From positions 1 through 43,439 of the forward strand of contig DCFR01000059.1 in assembly GCA_002319815.1 (NCBI GenBank): a stretch of 43,439 nucleotides of DNA. Direction: 5' to 3'. Every line of letters begins with the position of its first letter. The first letter of the stretch is position 1. The notes beneath the pieces are model-generated. The model searched no databases, was not told the origin of the DNA, and saw nothing but the letters and a program-made list of their open reading frames with translations. Below are positions 32,890-41,032 of the stretch, one piece after another. The position numbers and the translations under genes were made by a program. The stretch comes from Megamonas sp. UBA1799. Lineage in GTDB: Bacteria > Bacillota > Negativicutes > Selenomonadales > Selenomonadaceae.

Positions 32890-34896
32890 TCAGGAATTTC
32901 TATCCCTGCCGCTCATGGCCTGCCGGTACAATGTGGAATCCATCAAGTCAAGTTTCTCTCCGGGCGGCGGCAGCAGCTGATAATGGTCCTCCGTCCTTTG
33001 CAGCAGCCCAAGCTCGCCAAATACATGCAATCCCTGCTGCAGCGTGTAGGCAGAAATTCCGCACGGCAGCGCCAGCAGGCTTTCATCCAGCGGAATTGAC
33101 CCCCGGCTGGTCTGCCACTGCCGCAGCATCCGGTAAATGCCGCCCAGAATACTGCGGTTAGGAAATACCTGTTCCTGCGCGGAACCGCGCAGTTCAAGCA
33201 CCTTGCACTCAATACTGCGATTGCCATTCCATTCATTGACCACCGGCACATAAACCATATCCATTGCGCCCTGACTGATAAACGGGGCATACTCGCTGCG
33301 ATTCCAGGAAAACGCCCGGATGGAACGCCGACCGGCAACAACTTCAAATTTTAAATGTTGTTTGTCCCTGCCCATTGCGCCGGCATTGCGCCCCTGTACT
33401 CCCAAGCAGCAAAAAAGCGGCTGCGGATTGCCCATGCCATATGGTTCCAGCCGGGCCAATTCCTCCATAAAGCTGCTGTCAACCTCTGCCGGCGAAAGCT
33501 CCGCCTCAATTTCCAATACAGGGATATAATTCTGCGCTGATAAATGCGTTTCCGCAAAAGCCGTCAAAGCATCCCGCAGCGCATCAATCTGATCTGCAGC
33601 GACAGACAAGCCGGCAGCCATCGCATGCCCGCCAAACCCCAGCAGAATATCGCTGCAGGCCGACAGCGCCTCATACATATGAAACCCTTTTATACTGCGG
33701 CAAGAGCCCTTACCAACACCATCTTTGATGCCGATCACTACCGTTGGGCGGTAATATTTATCGACCAGCCGCGAGGCCACAATGCCGATTACCCCGGGAT
33801 GCCAGTCTTCACCCGCCAGCACCAGCACCCTGGCCGCTGCGGTGTCCACCCGCTCCAGCTGCTTTTCCGCCTGCGCCAAAATAGCCCGCTCAAGCTCCTG
33901 CCGCCGACTGTTTTCATCATTCAGTTCCGCAGCGACCGCGATCGCTTTTACCGGATCGTCCATCAAAAACAGCTCGGCTCCCTGCGTTGCTGCAGCCACC
34001 CGGCCCGCGGCATTGAGACGCGGCGCCAGCACAAAGCCGACTTGTCCGGCAGTAACGGTCTTTCCTGTTAGCCCGGCAGCCTCCAATAATGCCTGCAGAC
34101 CAACAATCGCCGTGTGCTGCATTCTTTCCAACCCGATTTTAACCAATTTGCGGTTCTCGTCCAGCAAAGGTACAATATCAGCGATTGTGCCCAAAGCCAC
34201 CAGTTCTAAATCCGCCGTGTATTCTTCCTGTTTCAGCCGCTGCCAGACGGCCTGACACAATTTAAACGCCACGCCGACGCCGGCCAGTTCCGCATAAGGA
34301 TAGCGGCAATCATCCCGATGCGGATTGACAATCGCGACAGCATGTGGCAGCACCGGACCGGGCAAATGATGGTCTGTAATAATAACATCCAGCGTCTGCT
34401 CGATTGCCGCCAATTCATCTACCGCCGATATCCCGCAGTCCACGGAAATCAGCAAAGAAGCCCCCTCGTCCGCAATCTGCTGCAGGGCCTCTGTCTTAAT
34501 ACCGTAGCCCTCGGTCAGCCGGTTCGGTATATAATAACCGGCATCCGCCCCCAGACGACGCAGGCAGCGCACCAGCACCGCCGTTGCCGTAATCCCGTCC
34601 ACATCATAATCCCCATAGACAATGATGCGCTCCTTGCGGTCCAGCGCCGTCACAACCCGGGCGACAGCTAGTTCCATATCCTGCATAAGAAACGGTTCAT
34701 AAAACTGTTGTTCCGTTTCCGGATATAAAAACCGGCGCGCCTCGGCGGCATCGTCTATACCACGGTGCAGCAGCAGCCCTGCCGCCAGCGGCGATATAGC
34801 CAGCGCTTGCGCCAAATCCGCTCGCAGCGCTTCATCGTTTTCGGCAACTTTCCATTTCTTTTCCAAATTCACACCATCTTCCACCGGTTCATCCAT
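32890..34896 (-). CDS. recJ: Single-stranded-DNA-specific 5'-3' exonuclease RecJ
   Basis: DHH-family nuclease for recombination, mismatch and base-excision repair. About 668 aa. GDYDVDGITA, SVDCGI and TDHHLPG are the metal-binding motifs; DHHA1 with GFGGHAMAAGLS follows; a C-terminal OB-like domain completes it. The frame is open to 34920, but those first codons are encoded by the stem and T-tract of the secF terminator, so the true start is ATG 34896 (no clear ribosome binding site) or GTG 34872 (Val-Asn-Leu-Glu-Lys-Lys-Trp, family-like, with GGTGGAAG upstream). No clear promoter was found. Confidence 0.93.
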   Translation of the reverse strand: MDEPVEDGVNLEKKWKVAENDEALRADLAQALAISPLAAGLLLHRGIDDAAEARRFLYPETEQQFYEPFLMQDMELAVARVVTALDRKERIIVYGDYDVDGITATAVLVRCLRRLGADAGYYIPNRLTEGYGIKTEALQQIADEGASLLISVDCGISAVDELAAIEQTLDVIITDHHLPGPVLPHAVAIVNPHRDDCRYPYAELAGVGVAFKLCQAVWQRLKQEEYTADLELVALGTIADIVPLLDENRKLVKIGLERMQHTAIVGLQALLEAAGLTGKTVTAGQVGFVLAPRLNAAGRVAAATQGAELFLMDDPVKAIAVAAELNDENSRRQELERAILAQAEKQLERVDTAAARVLVLAGEDWHPGVIGIVASRLVDKYYRPTVVIGIKDGVGKGSCRSIKGFHMYEALSACSDILLGFGGHAMAAGLSVAADQIDALRDALTAFAETHLSAQNYIPVLEIEAELSPAEVDSSFMEELARLEPYGMGNPQPLFCCLGVQGRNAGAMGRDKQHLKFEVVAGRRSIRAFSWNRSEYAPFISQGAMDMVYVPVVNEWNGNRSIECKVLELRGSAQEQVFPNRSILGGIYRMLRQWQTSRGSIPLDESLLALPCGISAYTLQQGLHVFGELGLLQRTEDHYQLLPPPGEKLDLMDSTLYRQAMSGRDRNS

Positions 34897-34938
34897 AAAA
34901 AACACAAACAGCACAGACAAGATTGGATGTCTGTGCTG
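34897..34938 (-). terminator. Strong intrinsic terminator of the tgt-secDF operon
   Basis: CAGCACAGAC (34909-34918) and GTCTGTGCTG (34929-34938) form a perfect 10-bp stem with a 10-nt loop. The minus strand then reads TTTGTGTTTTTT. Confidence 0.9.
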
Positions 34939-34958
34939 CCAAAACGCTCTTTTCGCGT

Positions 34959-35879
34959 TTATTTAGCCGCCGCCAGCCGCTGGCGATCCCGCTTCTTCTC
35001 GGCCCACTCCCGAAAAGTAACCCAGAGCGGACTGGCGATAAAGATCGAAGAATAACAGCCGCAAGTAAAACCGACCAGCAAGGCAAAAGAGAAATCTTTT
35101 GTCGTTTCGCCGCCGAAATAATACAAGGCAAACGTCGTAAAGAGAACCGTGCACACCGTATAGATGGAACGAGTCAGCGTCTGATAAATACTATGGTTGA
35201 CCAGCTCGTTAATATCGCCGCCGCGGCGGAAATGAAGTTTCAAATTTTCACGGATACGGTCAAAGATAACAATTGTATCATTGATTGAATAGCCGACAAT
35301 CGTCAACAAAGCCGCGACGAAAGAAGAATCCAGCTGTTTCTGCAGCAGAGAAAAAACACTCAGCACAATGAGAATATCATGTACCAATGCCAGCACCGCC
35401 GCTACGCCGAAGCGGAACTCAAAACGATAAGAAACATAAAGAACAATCAGCACCCAGGATAACAAAGTCGCCCATAAAGCATTCAGGAGCAACTCGGAGC
35501 CCATCGTCGCACCCACTTTTTCCTCGCGCAGGACCGTATAATCCCCCAACTTTTCCTTTAAGGACGCCATAACCGCTTTGCGCTCTGATTCCTCAAGATC
35601 AATAGTGCGGATCATAACATCCTGTGACGACGTCACATCCGTTGCCGCCCCGGAAAGCTGGATTGTACTGTTGTTGCCAAGATTATAAGCATGCAGAACT
35701 TCACGCACCTGCGTTATTTCCACCGGCTGAGAAAATTTCAAATCAATGATAGTTCCGCCGGTAAAATCAATTCCAAAGTTAAATCCCTTGATAAACATGC
35801 ACACAATGCCGGGAATAATAATCAGCAATGACAAAGTATACCAAATTTTTCTATGGCCAATAATATCGAATTTAGGCAT
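34959..35879 (-). CDS. secF: Protein translocase subunit SecF
   Basis: Membrane partner of SecD that uses the proton gradient to help release secreted proteins from SecYEG. 306 aa. First membrane segment at about 14-32, then the FGIDFTGGT motif (about 35-43), a periplasmic loop, and five further membrane segments including the GYSINDTIVIFDRIREN motif. The start overlaps the secD stop by 8 nt (ATGCCTAA). Confidence 0.97.
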   Translation of the reverse strand: MPKFDIIGHRKIWYTLSLLIIIPGIVCMFIKGFNFGIDFTGGTIIDLKFSQPVEITQVREVLHAYNLGNNSTIQLSGAATDVTSSQDVMIRTIDLEESERKAVMASLKEKLGDYTVLREEKVGATMGSELLLNALWATLLSWVLIVLYVSYRFEFRFGVAAVLALVHDILIVLSVFSLLQKQLDSSFVAALLTIVGYSINDTIVIFDRIRENLKLHFRRGGDINELVNHSIYQTLTRSIYTVCTVLFTTFALYYFGGETTKDFSFALLVGFTCGCYSSIFIASPLWVTFREWAEKKRDRQRLAAAK

Positions 35880-37125
35880 GTTTCGTCACCGTCCCTTCCT
35901 GCACATTTGCTTTGGCTCCATAAGCAAACGGATTCTTTAAAACATTAGCGCCGATCAAAAGCTTCAGCATGAACTGCGTCAGCGTAATGGCCGTAAACAT
36001 ACTCAGCACAACGCCCAAACCGAGCGTAACCGCAAAACCCCGGATGGACCCAGTGCCGAAGAAGAACAGCACCACCGCAGCGATAATCGTCGTAATATTC
36101 GAATCGAAAATCGTCGTAAAGGCGCGTTTAAAACCGGCATCCATAGAAAGCCGCAGTGACTTGCCGTTCCGGTACTCTTCTTTGAAATGCTCAAATATGA
36201 GCACATTAGCATCGACCGCCATACCAATGGACAGGATAATGCCGGCCACCCCCGGCAAGGTGAGCGTTGCATCCAAAACCTTGAGCAGGAACAGCAGCAT
36301 GAGCACATATGCCATCAGGCTGATATCGGCAATAAAACCCGACAAACGATAGAAAAGAAGCATAAAGAGAACAACCGCGCCAATACCGATCATAAAAGCA
36401 AACTCGCTCTTATCCTTGGAATCCTGGCCCAGTGTCGGTCCAACCGTGCGGGTCTCAATGATATTCACCTTGACCGGCAAGGAACCGCTGCGCAAGAGAA
36501 TCGCCAGATTATGCGCTTCTTCCAGCGTACGCGATCCGGTAATAACTGCCTTGCCGCCAGTAATCGGCTCCTTGACATTCGGCGCTGTCAAAACTTCGCC
36601 ATCCAATAAGATAGCAATGCGTTTACCAACATTCTTCGTCGTCAGATCCGCAAACTTGCGCCCGCCTTCGTCGCTGAATTCCAGCGCGACCAAATTCTGA
36701 TTTTGCTGATCAGTCTGTTCCTTGGCATCTTTCAGATCCGTACCCGTCAGCACTGTATTGCCGGCCTCATCTTTAAATTCCAGCATAGCCGTCTTGCCGA
36801 TCACCTGAATTGCCTTATCCGGGTCCTTGATACCCGGCAGCTCGACAATGATCCGGCGGCTGCCCTGCCGCTGAATAATCGGCTCCGTCAGTCCCAGTTC
36901 ATTGACACGTTTTTCCATGATCTTGACCACACGCTGCATCGCATCTTCATTGACGGTTGCTTCCGGTGTATCTTCAGCCTCCAAAACCACATGCGTACCG
37001 CCCTGCAGGTCCAGTCCCTGCCGGATCGAATAAGCCAGCGGCGAAACAAACGCGATAAAAAGGCCAATAATGGCAAGCACCGTAACCAATAGTTTAATAA
37101 AACTATTTTTTCTCAACTGCTTCAA
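35872..37125 (-). CDS. secD: Protein translocase subunit SecD
   Basis: 417 aa, the compact Firmicute form. One N-terminal membrane segment, then GLDLQGGTHVVLEAE, the P1 periplasmic domain (ELGLTEPIIQRQGSRRIIVE), and five C-terminal segments with AGIILSIGMAVDANVLIFE. The start is a TTG: 37125 lies very close to GAGGGG, so the TTG three codons on (10-nt spacing) is equally possible. It starts 37 nt after the P-loop NTPase gene. Confidence 0.97.
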   Translation of the reverse strand: MKQLRKNSFIKLLVTVLAIIGLFIAFVSPLAYSIRQGLDLQGGTHVVLEAEDTPEATVNEDAMQRVVKIMEKRVNELGLTEPIIQRQGSRRIIVELPGIKDPDKAIQVIGKTAMLEFKDEAGNTVLTGTDLKDAKEQTDQQNQNLVALEFSDEGGRKFADLTTKNVGKRIAILLDGEVLTAPNVKEPITGGKAVITGSRTLEEAHNLAILLRSGSLPVKVNIIETRTVGPTLGQDSKDKSEFAFMIGIGAVVLFMLLFYRLSGFIADISLMAYVLMLLFLLKVLDATLTLPGVAGIILSIGMAVDANVLIFEHFKEEYRNGKSLRLSMDAGFKRAFTTIFDSNITTIIAAVVLFFFGTGSIRGFAVTLGLGVVLSMFTAITLTQFMLKLLIGANVLKNPFAYGAKANVQEGTVTKHA

Positions 37126-37162
37126 TCCCCTCTAAAAAATTTGCTTGCAAAGCACTCCTGCC

Positions 37163-37555
37163 TCAGCACTCCTTTGGCTGTTCTCTATCATCAGAGGCAA
37201 GTCCGTCCTGCGGCTTCCCTTCCCATTGCTTAATAAAGCCAATAACGCGCGCCAGCACCTGCGCCGCATCCAGCGTATCCGTCTGCAGATAAAGATTGGC
37301 ATGCTCCCGTGCATCCGCCAAGCGCGCATGCTGCACGGTCAACCGTTCTTCATCCCAATAGACCAGACGGCGTTTTTTGATCGCCGGCAGCGTCGCATCA
37401 ATCATGACCAGAAGATCGGGATGATGTTTATCCCAAAACCGATGAATTCCGGAATGTTCCTGTGCCACGTTATAAGCATTAAAACCGGCGGCTCGCAAAC
37501 CGCTCACCAGCGTCGTTTTTCCCGACGCGCAAACTCCGACAATCGCAATTTTCAT
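37163..37555 (-). CDS. Small P-loop NTPase of unknown function
   Basis: 130 aa. Walker A GVCASGKT spans 7-14. A Walker B-like LLVMIDATL lies near 48-56, and the sequence then follows a kinase-like layout (RRLVYWDEERL, HARLADAREHANLYLQTD). The overall pattern resembles small P-loop kinases. No characterised homologue is recognised. Its ATG overlaps the stop of the SpoIIE-like phosphatase (ATGA), so the two are coupled. The C-terminus is hydrophilic and looks variable. Confidence 0.82.
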   Translation of the reverse strand: MKIAIVGVCASGKTTLVSGLRAAGFNAYNVAQEHSGIHRFWDKHHPDLLVMIDATLPAIKKRRLVYWDEERLTVQHARLADAREHANLYLQTDTLDAAQVLARVIGFIKQWEGKPQDGLASDDREQPKEC

Positions 37556-38280
37556 AAGCTGTTCCCCTGAAATGGATATCCTACCGAAATACGCTCTACT
37601 TTAGGCCCTTCGGTCTGCGTTGGCGCCAGTCCCATGACAACAACGGTCATGTCGTCGCCCGCTTGATTTTTATCCATTTCCAACGCGTATTCAATAATGC
37701 TTTTGGCTATGAAATCCACATCATTCGCCGTATTATCCCGGATAATATCCATGATTTTTTGAAAATCAGTCTGCGGCCCGCCGCGTTTTCGTCCCGCTGC
37801 CTGAATCCCATCGGTATAGGAAACGACAACCATTCCCGGTTCAAACGGCAGTTCATACATCACTGGTTTCATATGACGGTGAACCCCGATAGGTTCAACC
37901 GAATCATCATAAACCGACTCATACTCCGCAGTTTTAACAATGACCGGACAGTTCGAATTCCGGCTGACCACCAGCGTCTCGCTTTCCAGATCAGCGCTCA
38001 GCACCGTAAGCGTACAAGAAACTTTTTTGTCTTTCATCGCATAAAGATAATCATGCACGGCCCTGGCCACAGCGCCATCTCTGGCTCCATCCGTAATAAG
38101 CGATACGGCCTTATTAACCACCCAGCTGCTCGTATGATGCGCGGCCAGCCCATTGCCCTGACCATCGGCAATGACGGCAGAAATTCCGCCATGCGGTCGC
38201 TCGGCAATATCACAGCTATCCCCGCAATAATCCATGGCATATTTTGTTGTCCGGGCTATCCCAATTTTAATTTCCATCAT
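37552..38280 (-). CDS. SpoIIE-type PP2C serine/threonine phosphatase, stand-alone
   Basis: 242 aa, essentially only the phosphatase domain. Metal-binding acidic residues appear in VIADGQGNGLAA, VVSYTDGIQAA and DDMTVVVMG, as in SpoIIE, RsbU and RsbP. No PAS, GAF, HAMP or membrane segment precedes it, so any signal must come from a partner. Such enzymes usually dephosphorylate an STAS anti-anti-sigma protein; none is encoded here. It is coupled to the P-loop NTPase downstream and follows fthC by 3 nt. Confidence 0.88.
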   Translation of the reverse strand: MMEIKIGIARTTKYAMDYCGDSCDIAERPHGGISAVIADGQGNGLAAHHTSSWVVNKAVSLITDGARDGAVARAVHDYLYAMKDKKVSCTLTVLSADLESETLVVSRNSNCPVIVKTAEYESVYDDSVEPIGVHRHMKPVMYELPFEPGMVVVSYTDGIQAAGRKRGGPQTDFQKIMDIIRDNTANDVDFIAKSIIEYALEMDKNQAGDDMTVVVMGLAPTQTEGPKVERISVGYPFQGNSL

Positions 38281-38283
38281 ACA

Positions 38284-38862
38284 TCACCGCTTACAGTCAA
38301 TCCATTCATTCTCCGTCAGAATCGCATCCACCCGGCAATCCCGCTCCTGCATGGGAATATTCTCTGTCAACTGACAGCTAAACGTCAGCGCCAGCCGCTT
38401 CGCGTGGACTGCCCGAGGCAAAAAGCGGTCATAATAACCGCCGCCCATTCCCAGCCGAGCCCCATCGCGGGCAAACGCTGCACCCGGTACCAATACGCAG
38501 TCAATGCGCGCCGGATCAACTAAATGTCTTTGCTCCGGGCGCACCGTCAATATGCCATATTCTCCGGTCATCAACGCATCCATGGAAGGAAGCCCAACGG
38601 CTTCCATAACCCCCTTGCCCGTAATCAGCGGCAAACAGACCGTCTTGCCCTCCGTCAGCATCTGCTCCAGGAAAGCCTGAGTCTGGACCTCATCAGTCAT
38701 TGCGGCATAACAAAAAACACAGGCAGCCTCTTGATATTCTATCCTAACCGTCAGCCGCTGAACAATCTGCTCGCTGTATTGATCCCGTTCGGAGGCAGAA
38801 AGCTGCCGCCGTGCTGTCAGCATGCGGCGGCGCAGTTCTTTTTTTAACGGTAACAAAGCCAT
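38284..38862 (-). CDS. fthC: 5-formyltetrahydrofolate cyclo-ligase
   Basis: Converts 5-formyltetrahydrofolate to 5,10-methenyltetrahydrofolate with ATP (YgfA/MTHFS family). 192 aa. The N-terminal KKELRRRMLTARRQLS and the C-terminal LGMGGGYYDRFL (substrate and ATP site) are signatures. ATG 38862 has AAGGTG 6 nt upstream; a GTG at 38871 is also possible. It follows yajC by about 10 nt. Confidence 0.94.
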   Translation of the reverse strand: MALLPLKKELRRRMLTARRQLSASERDQYSEQIVQRLTVRIEYQEAACVFCYAAMTDEVQTQAFLEQMLTEGKTVCLPLITGKGVMEAVGLPSMDALMTGEYGILTVRPEQRHLVDPARIDCVLVPGAAFARDGARLGMGGGYYDRFLPRAVHAKRLALTFSCQLTENIPMQERDCRVDAILTENEWIDCKR

Positions 38863-38872
38863 GCCAGACACC

Positions 38873-39205
38873 TTACTTTTTCTCCTCGTCTGACGACTCT
38901 TCTTCCAGCTCCGGATTCTTTATACTCAAGCCTTGAGAAGCATTTGTATTAATTGCGGCCCGGGAAACCTTGATAACAACCTTATCGGCAATTTTCAAAT
39001 CCAGCACATTATCCTTGATTTCCAGAATCTCGCCGTAAATACCGCCTACCGTAATAACTTTATTGCCTTTGTGCAGATTATCCAACATCTGTTTGCGCCG
39101 TTTCTGCTCAGACTTCTGCGGACGATACAGCAAAAAATAGAAAATCAAAATCATGACAACGATCGGCCCATACGTACTGATTAACCCCAATAATTCCGGA
39201 CTCAT
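38873..39205 (-). CDS. yajC: Preprotein translocase subunit YajC
   Basis: 110 aa. A single N-terminal membrane helix (about residues 10-28, PIVVMILIFYFLLYRPQ) is followed by KRRKQMLDNLHKGNKVITVGGIYG and a basic, then acidic cytoplasmic tail (EEESSDEEKK). Accessory to SecDF. The order tgt-yajC-...-secD-secF is the common one. Confidence 0.96.
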   Translation of the reverse strand: MSPELLGLISTYGPIVVMILIFYFLLYRPQKSEQKRRKQMLDNLHKGNKVITVGGIYGEILEIKDNVLDLKIADKVVIKVSRAAINTNASQGLSIKNPELEEESSDEEKK

Positions 39206-39285
39206 AAAAGTTCCTCCCCTTAATACTTGAATTTATATATCATCATACAACTTATTTACATTCGACATGATACCCATATTTCCTT

Positions 39286-40413
39286 TTATTTTTTCCCATG
39301 CAATTGATAATTTGTCAAAAATTCATGACAAAATGCACCAAATCGTTCGTCCAGAATGGATTGCCGCAAACGGCGCATAAATTCCTCCAGAAAAAACAAA
39401 TTATGCAATGAAAGCAAGCGCAAGCCGAAAATTTCTCCGGCGCGCACCAGATGGCGGATATAAGCGCGCGTATATCCGTTGCGGCAGGCATAGCAGCCGC
39501 AGCCATCTTCCAATGCCCGGAAATCATGCGTATACTCCGTATTTTTCATAATCAGCCGCCCGGTCCAGGTCATTGCCATCCCATTGCGCGCTACCCGGGT
39601 CGGATAGACGCAGTCAAACATATCAATGCCGCGGGCGACGCCCTCTACAAAACAGTCCGGCGTCCCTACGCCCATAAGATAACGCGGCTTATTTTCCGGC
39701 AGCAGACAGGTTGTATGCTCCAAAATATCATACATCAATTCCTTAGGCTCGCCTACACTCAGACCGCCGACTGCATACCCGGGAAAATCCATCGCCACCA
39801 GTTCTTGCGCGCTCTCGGTCCGCAGGTCCTTATACATCCCGCCTTGTACAATGCCGAACAGCCCCTGATCTTCGCGTGTGATGGCTTCTTTACACCGGGC
39901 AGCCCAGCGCGCCGTGCGCGCTGTTGAATTTCTGGCATATTCATAATCGGCCGGATAGGGAACGCACTCATCAAAAGCCATGACAATATCCGACCCCAAC
40001 GCGGTCTGAACTGCCATTGAAACCTCTGGCGACAAAAACTGTTTCGACCCGTCAATATGTGAACGAAACGTTACGCCCTCCTCCGTAATCTTTCTTAACG
40101 CGCCCAGACTAAACACCTGAAACCCACCGCTGTCAGTGAGAATCGCCCGATCCCAATTCATAAATTTATGCAGACCACCGGCTTCGCGGATCAAATCCAT
40201 CCCCGGCCGCAAAAACAAATGATAGGTATTGCTCAGAATAATTCCCGCGCCAAGATCCTTTAACTCATCCGGAGAAACCGCCTTGACCGAAGCTTGGGTT
40301 CCTACCGGCATAAAAATCGGCGTAGGAAAACTACCATGCGGCGTATGAATAACGCCTGCTCTGGCCCCGGTTACTGCATCTTTTTTTATTAACTCATACG
40401 TAATTGCTGGCAA
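39286..40413 (-). CDS. tgt: tRNA-guanine (queuine/preQ1) transglycosylase
   Basis: Exchanges guanine 34 of GUN-anticodon tRNAs for preQ1, the step after the QueD/QueE pathway. 375 aa. General base D94 lies in TDSGGFQVFS; the nucleophile region GIDMFDCVYPTR begins at G262; zinc ligands are C305, C307, C310 and H337. The start is TTG 40413 with GGAGGG 9 nt upstream. First gene of a long operon with its own promoter. Confidence 0.98.
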   Translation of the reverse strand: MPAITYELIKKDAVTGARAGVIHTPHGSFPTPIFMPVGTQASVKAVSPDELKDLGAGIILSNTYHLFLRPGMDLIREAGGLHKFMNWDRAILTDSGGFQVFSLGALRKITEEGVTFRSHIDGSKQFLSPEVSMAVQTALGSDIVMAFDECVPYPADYEYARNSTARTARWAARCKEAITREDQGLFGIVQGGMYKDLRTESAQELVAMDFPGYAVGGLSVGEPKELMYDILEHTTCLLPENKPRYLMGVGTPDCFVEGVARGIDMFDCVYPTRVARNGMAMTWTGRLIMKNTEYTHDFRALEDGCGCYACRNGYTRAYIRHLVRAGEIFGLRLLSLHNLFFLEEFMRRLRQSILDERFGAFCHEFLTNYQLHGKK

Positions 40414-40461
40414 AAGTATTTGCCCTCCTGACTTTCCTTTATTATCCTTACGAACCTATAT

Positions 40462-40490
40462 ATTTTATCACGGACTTCGGCACGTTTCAA
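40462..40490 (-). promoter_or_regulatory. Sigma70 promoter of the tgt-secDF operon
   Basis: Minus-strand TTGAAA (40490-40485), 17 nt, TAAAAT (40467-40462): five of six in each box, about 50 nt upstream of the tgt start. Confidence 0.75.
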
Positions 40491-40557
40491 TGAAAAACTA
40501 CCCAAGAAGCAATTTGAAAAATTATTTATAAAAACATTCATTTTTCTTACAGGAAAA

Positions 40558-40587
40558 TTGAAAACTACGTCGAAACTTGTTTATAAA
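40558..40587 (+). promoter_or_regulatory. Promoter of the 63-codon gene
   Basis: TTGAAA (40558-40563), 18 nt, TATAAA (40582-40587), 26 nt before the start codon. A similar TTGAAA/TTATAAA pair lies just upstream (40514-40532) but with too short a spacing. Confidence 0.6.
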
Positions 40588-40847
40588 AGTCCGAGCAGAA
40601 GGGGGTTATATTTATGGATAGTAAGGATGCAGCAACAGAAATCATTTGCAAAATGTTGGAAACCAAAAGTTTTTTACTTGCCTGCCAAACGACGGATCAC
40701 CCAACTGCAGAGGATTTAGCCAAAGTCAATCAGGAAAACATTCAGATGATTGGTGATGCTTTCACCACACTTCGACAATCCATCCATGAGTCAAAACACA
40801 AATAAAAAAGTTTTGCCGATGGATTCATAACAAGCCAGGCTCGGACT
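40588..40847. repeat. 9-bp inverted repeat bracketing the small gene
   Basis: AGTCCGAGC (40588-40596) recurs inverted as GCTCGGACT (40839-40847), exactly outside the ribosome binding site and stop of the 63-codon gene. The left arm abuts the -10 box, so only part of it is likely to be transcribed. Confidence 0.45.
40614..40805 (+). CDS. Small hypothetical protein, 63 aa
   Basis: Not recognised. ATG 40614 is preceded by AAGGGGG at a good distance (8 nt), a promoter lies upstream and a strong terminator downstream, so it is probably a real monocistronic gene. The product is soluble, mostly helical by composition (AATEIICKMLETK, EDLAKVNQENIQMIGDAFTTLRQSI), with two cysteines and no membrane segment. 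It is transcribed opposite to the tgt operon. Confidence 0.7.
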   Translation: MDSKDAATEIICKMLETKSFLLACQTTDHPTAEDLAKVNQENIQMIGDAFTTLRQSIHESKHK

Positions 40848-40874
40848 CATACGAATAAAGAATTCTCCCTCTCT

Positions 40875-40907
40875 CCGCATCGAGATTTTATCGATGCGGA
40901 TTTTTTT
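40875..40907 (+). terminator. Terminator of the 63-codon gene
   Basis: CCGCATCGA (40875-40883) and TCGATGCGG (40891-40899) form a perfect stem with a 7-nt loop, followed by ATTTTTTT. The rest of 40806-41032 holds no gene. Confidence 0.9.
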
Positions 40908-40962
40908 GCGTATACGCGAGTAAAAATCCTTACTCACTCTTGGCTCAGCACAGAACTGCAGC

Positions 40963-40995
40963 AAAAAAAAGGCCGGATGAGGGTTTCATCTGGCC
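40963..40995 (-). terminator. Terminator of the first alpha/beta hydrolase gene
   Basis: GGCCGGATGA (40971-40980) pairs with TCATCTGGCC (40986-40995) with one wobble or mismatch. The minus strand continues TTTTTTTTGC. About 40 nt beyond the stop codon. Confidence 0.88.
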
Positions 40996-41032
40996 TTGCT
41001 AAAAACGATAAAAAAATGTTCTTTCCTTTAAG

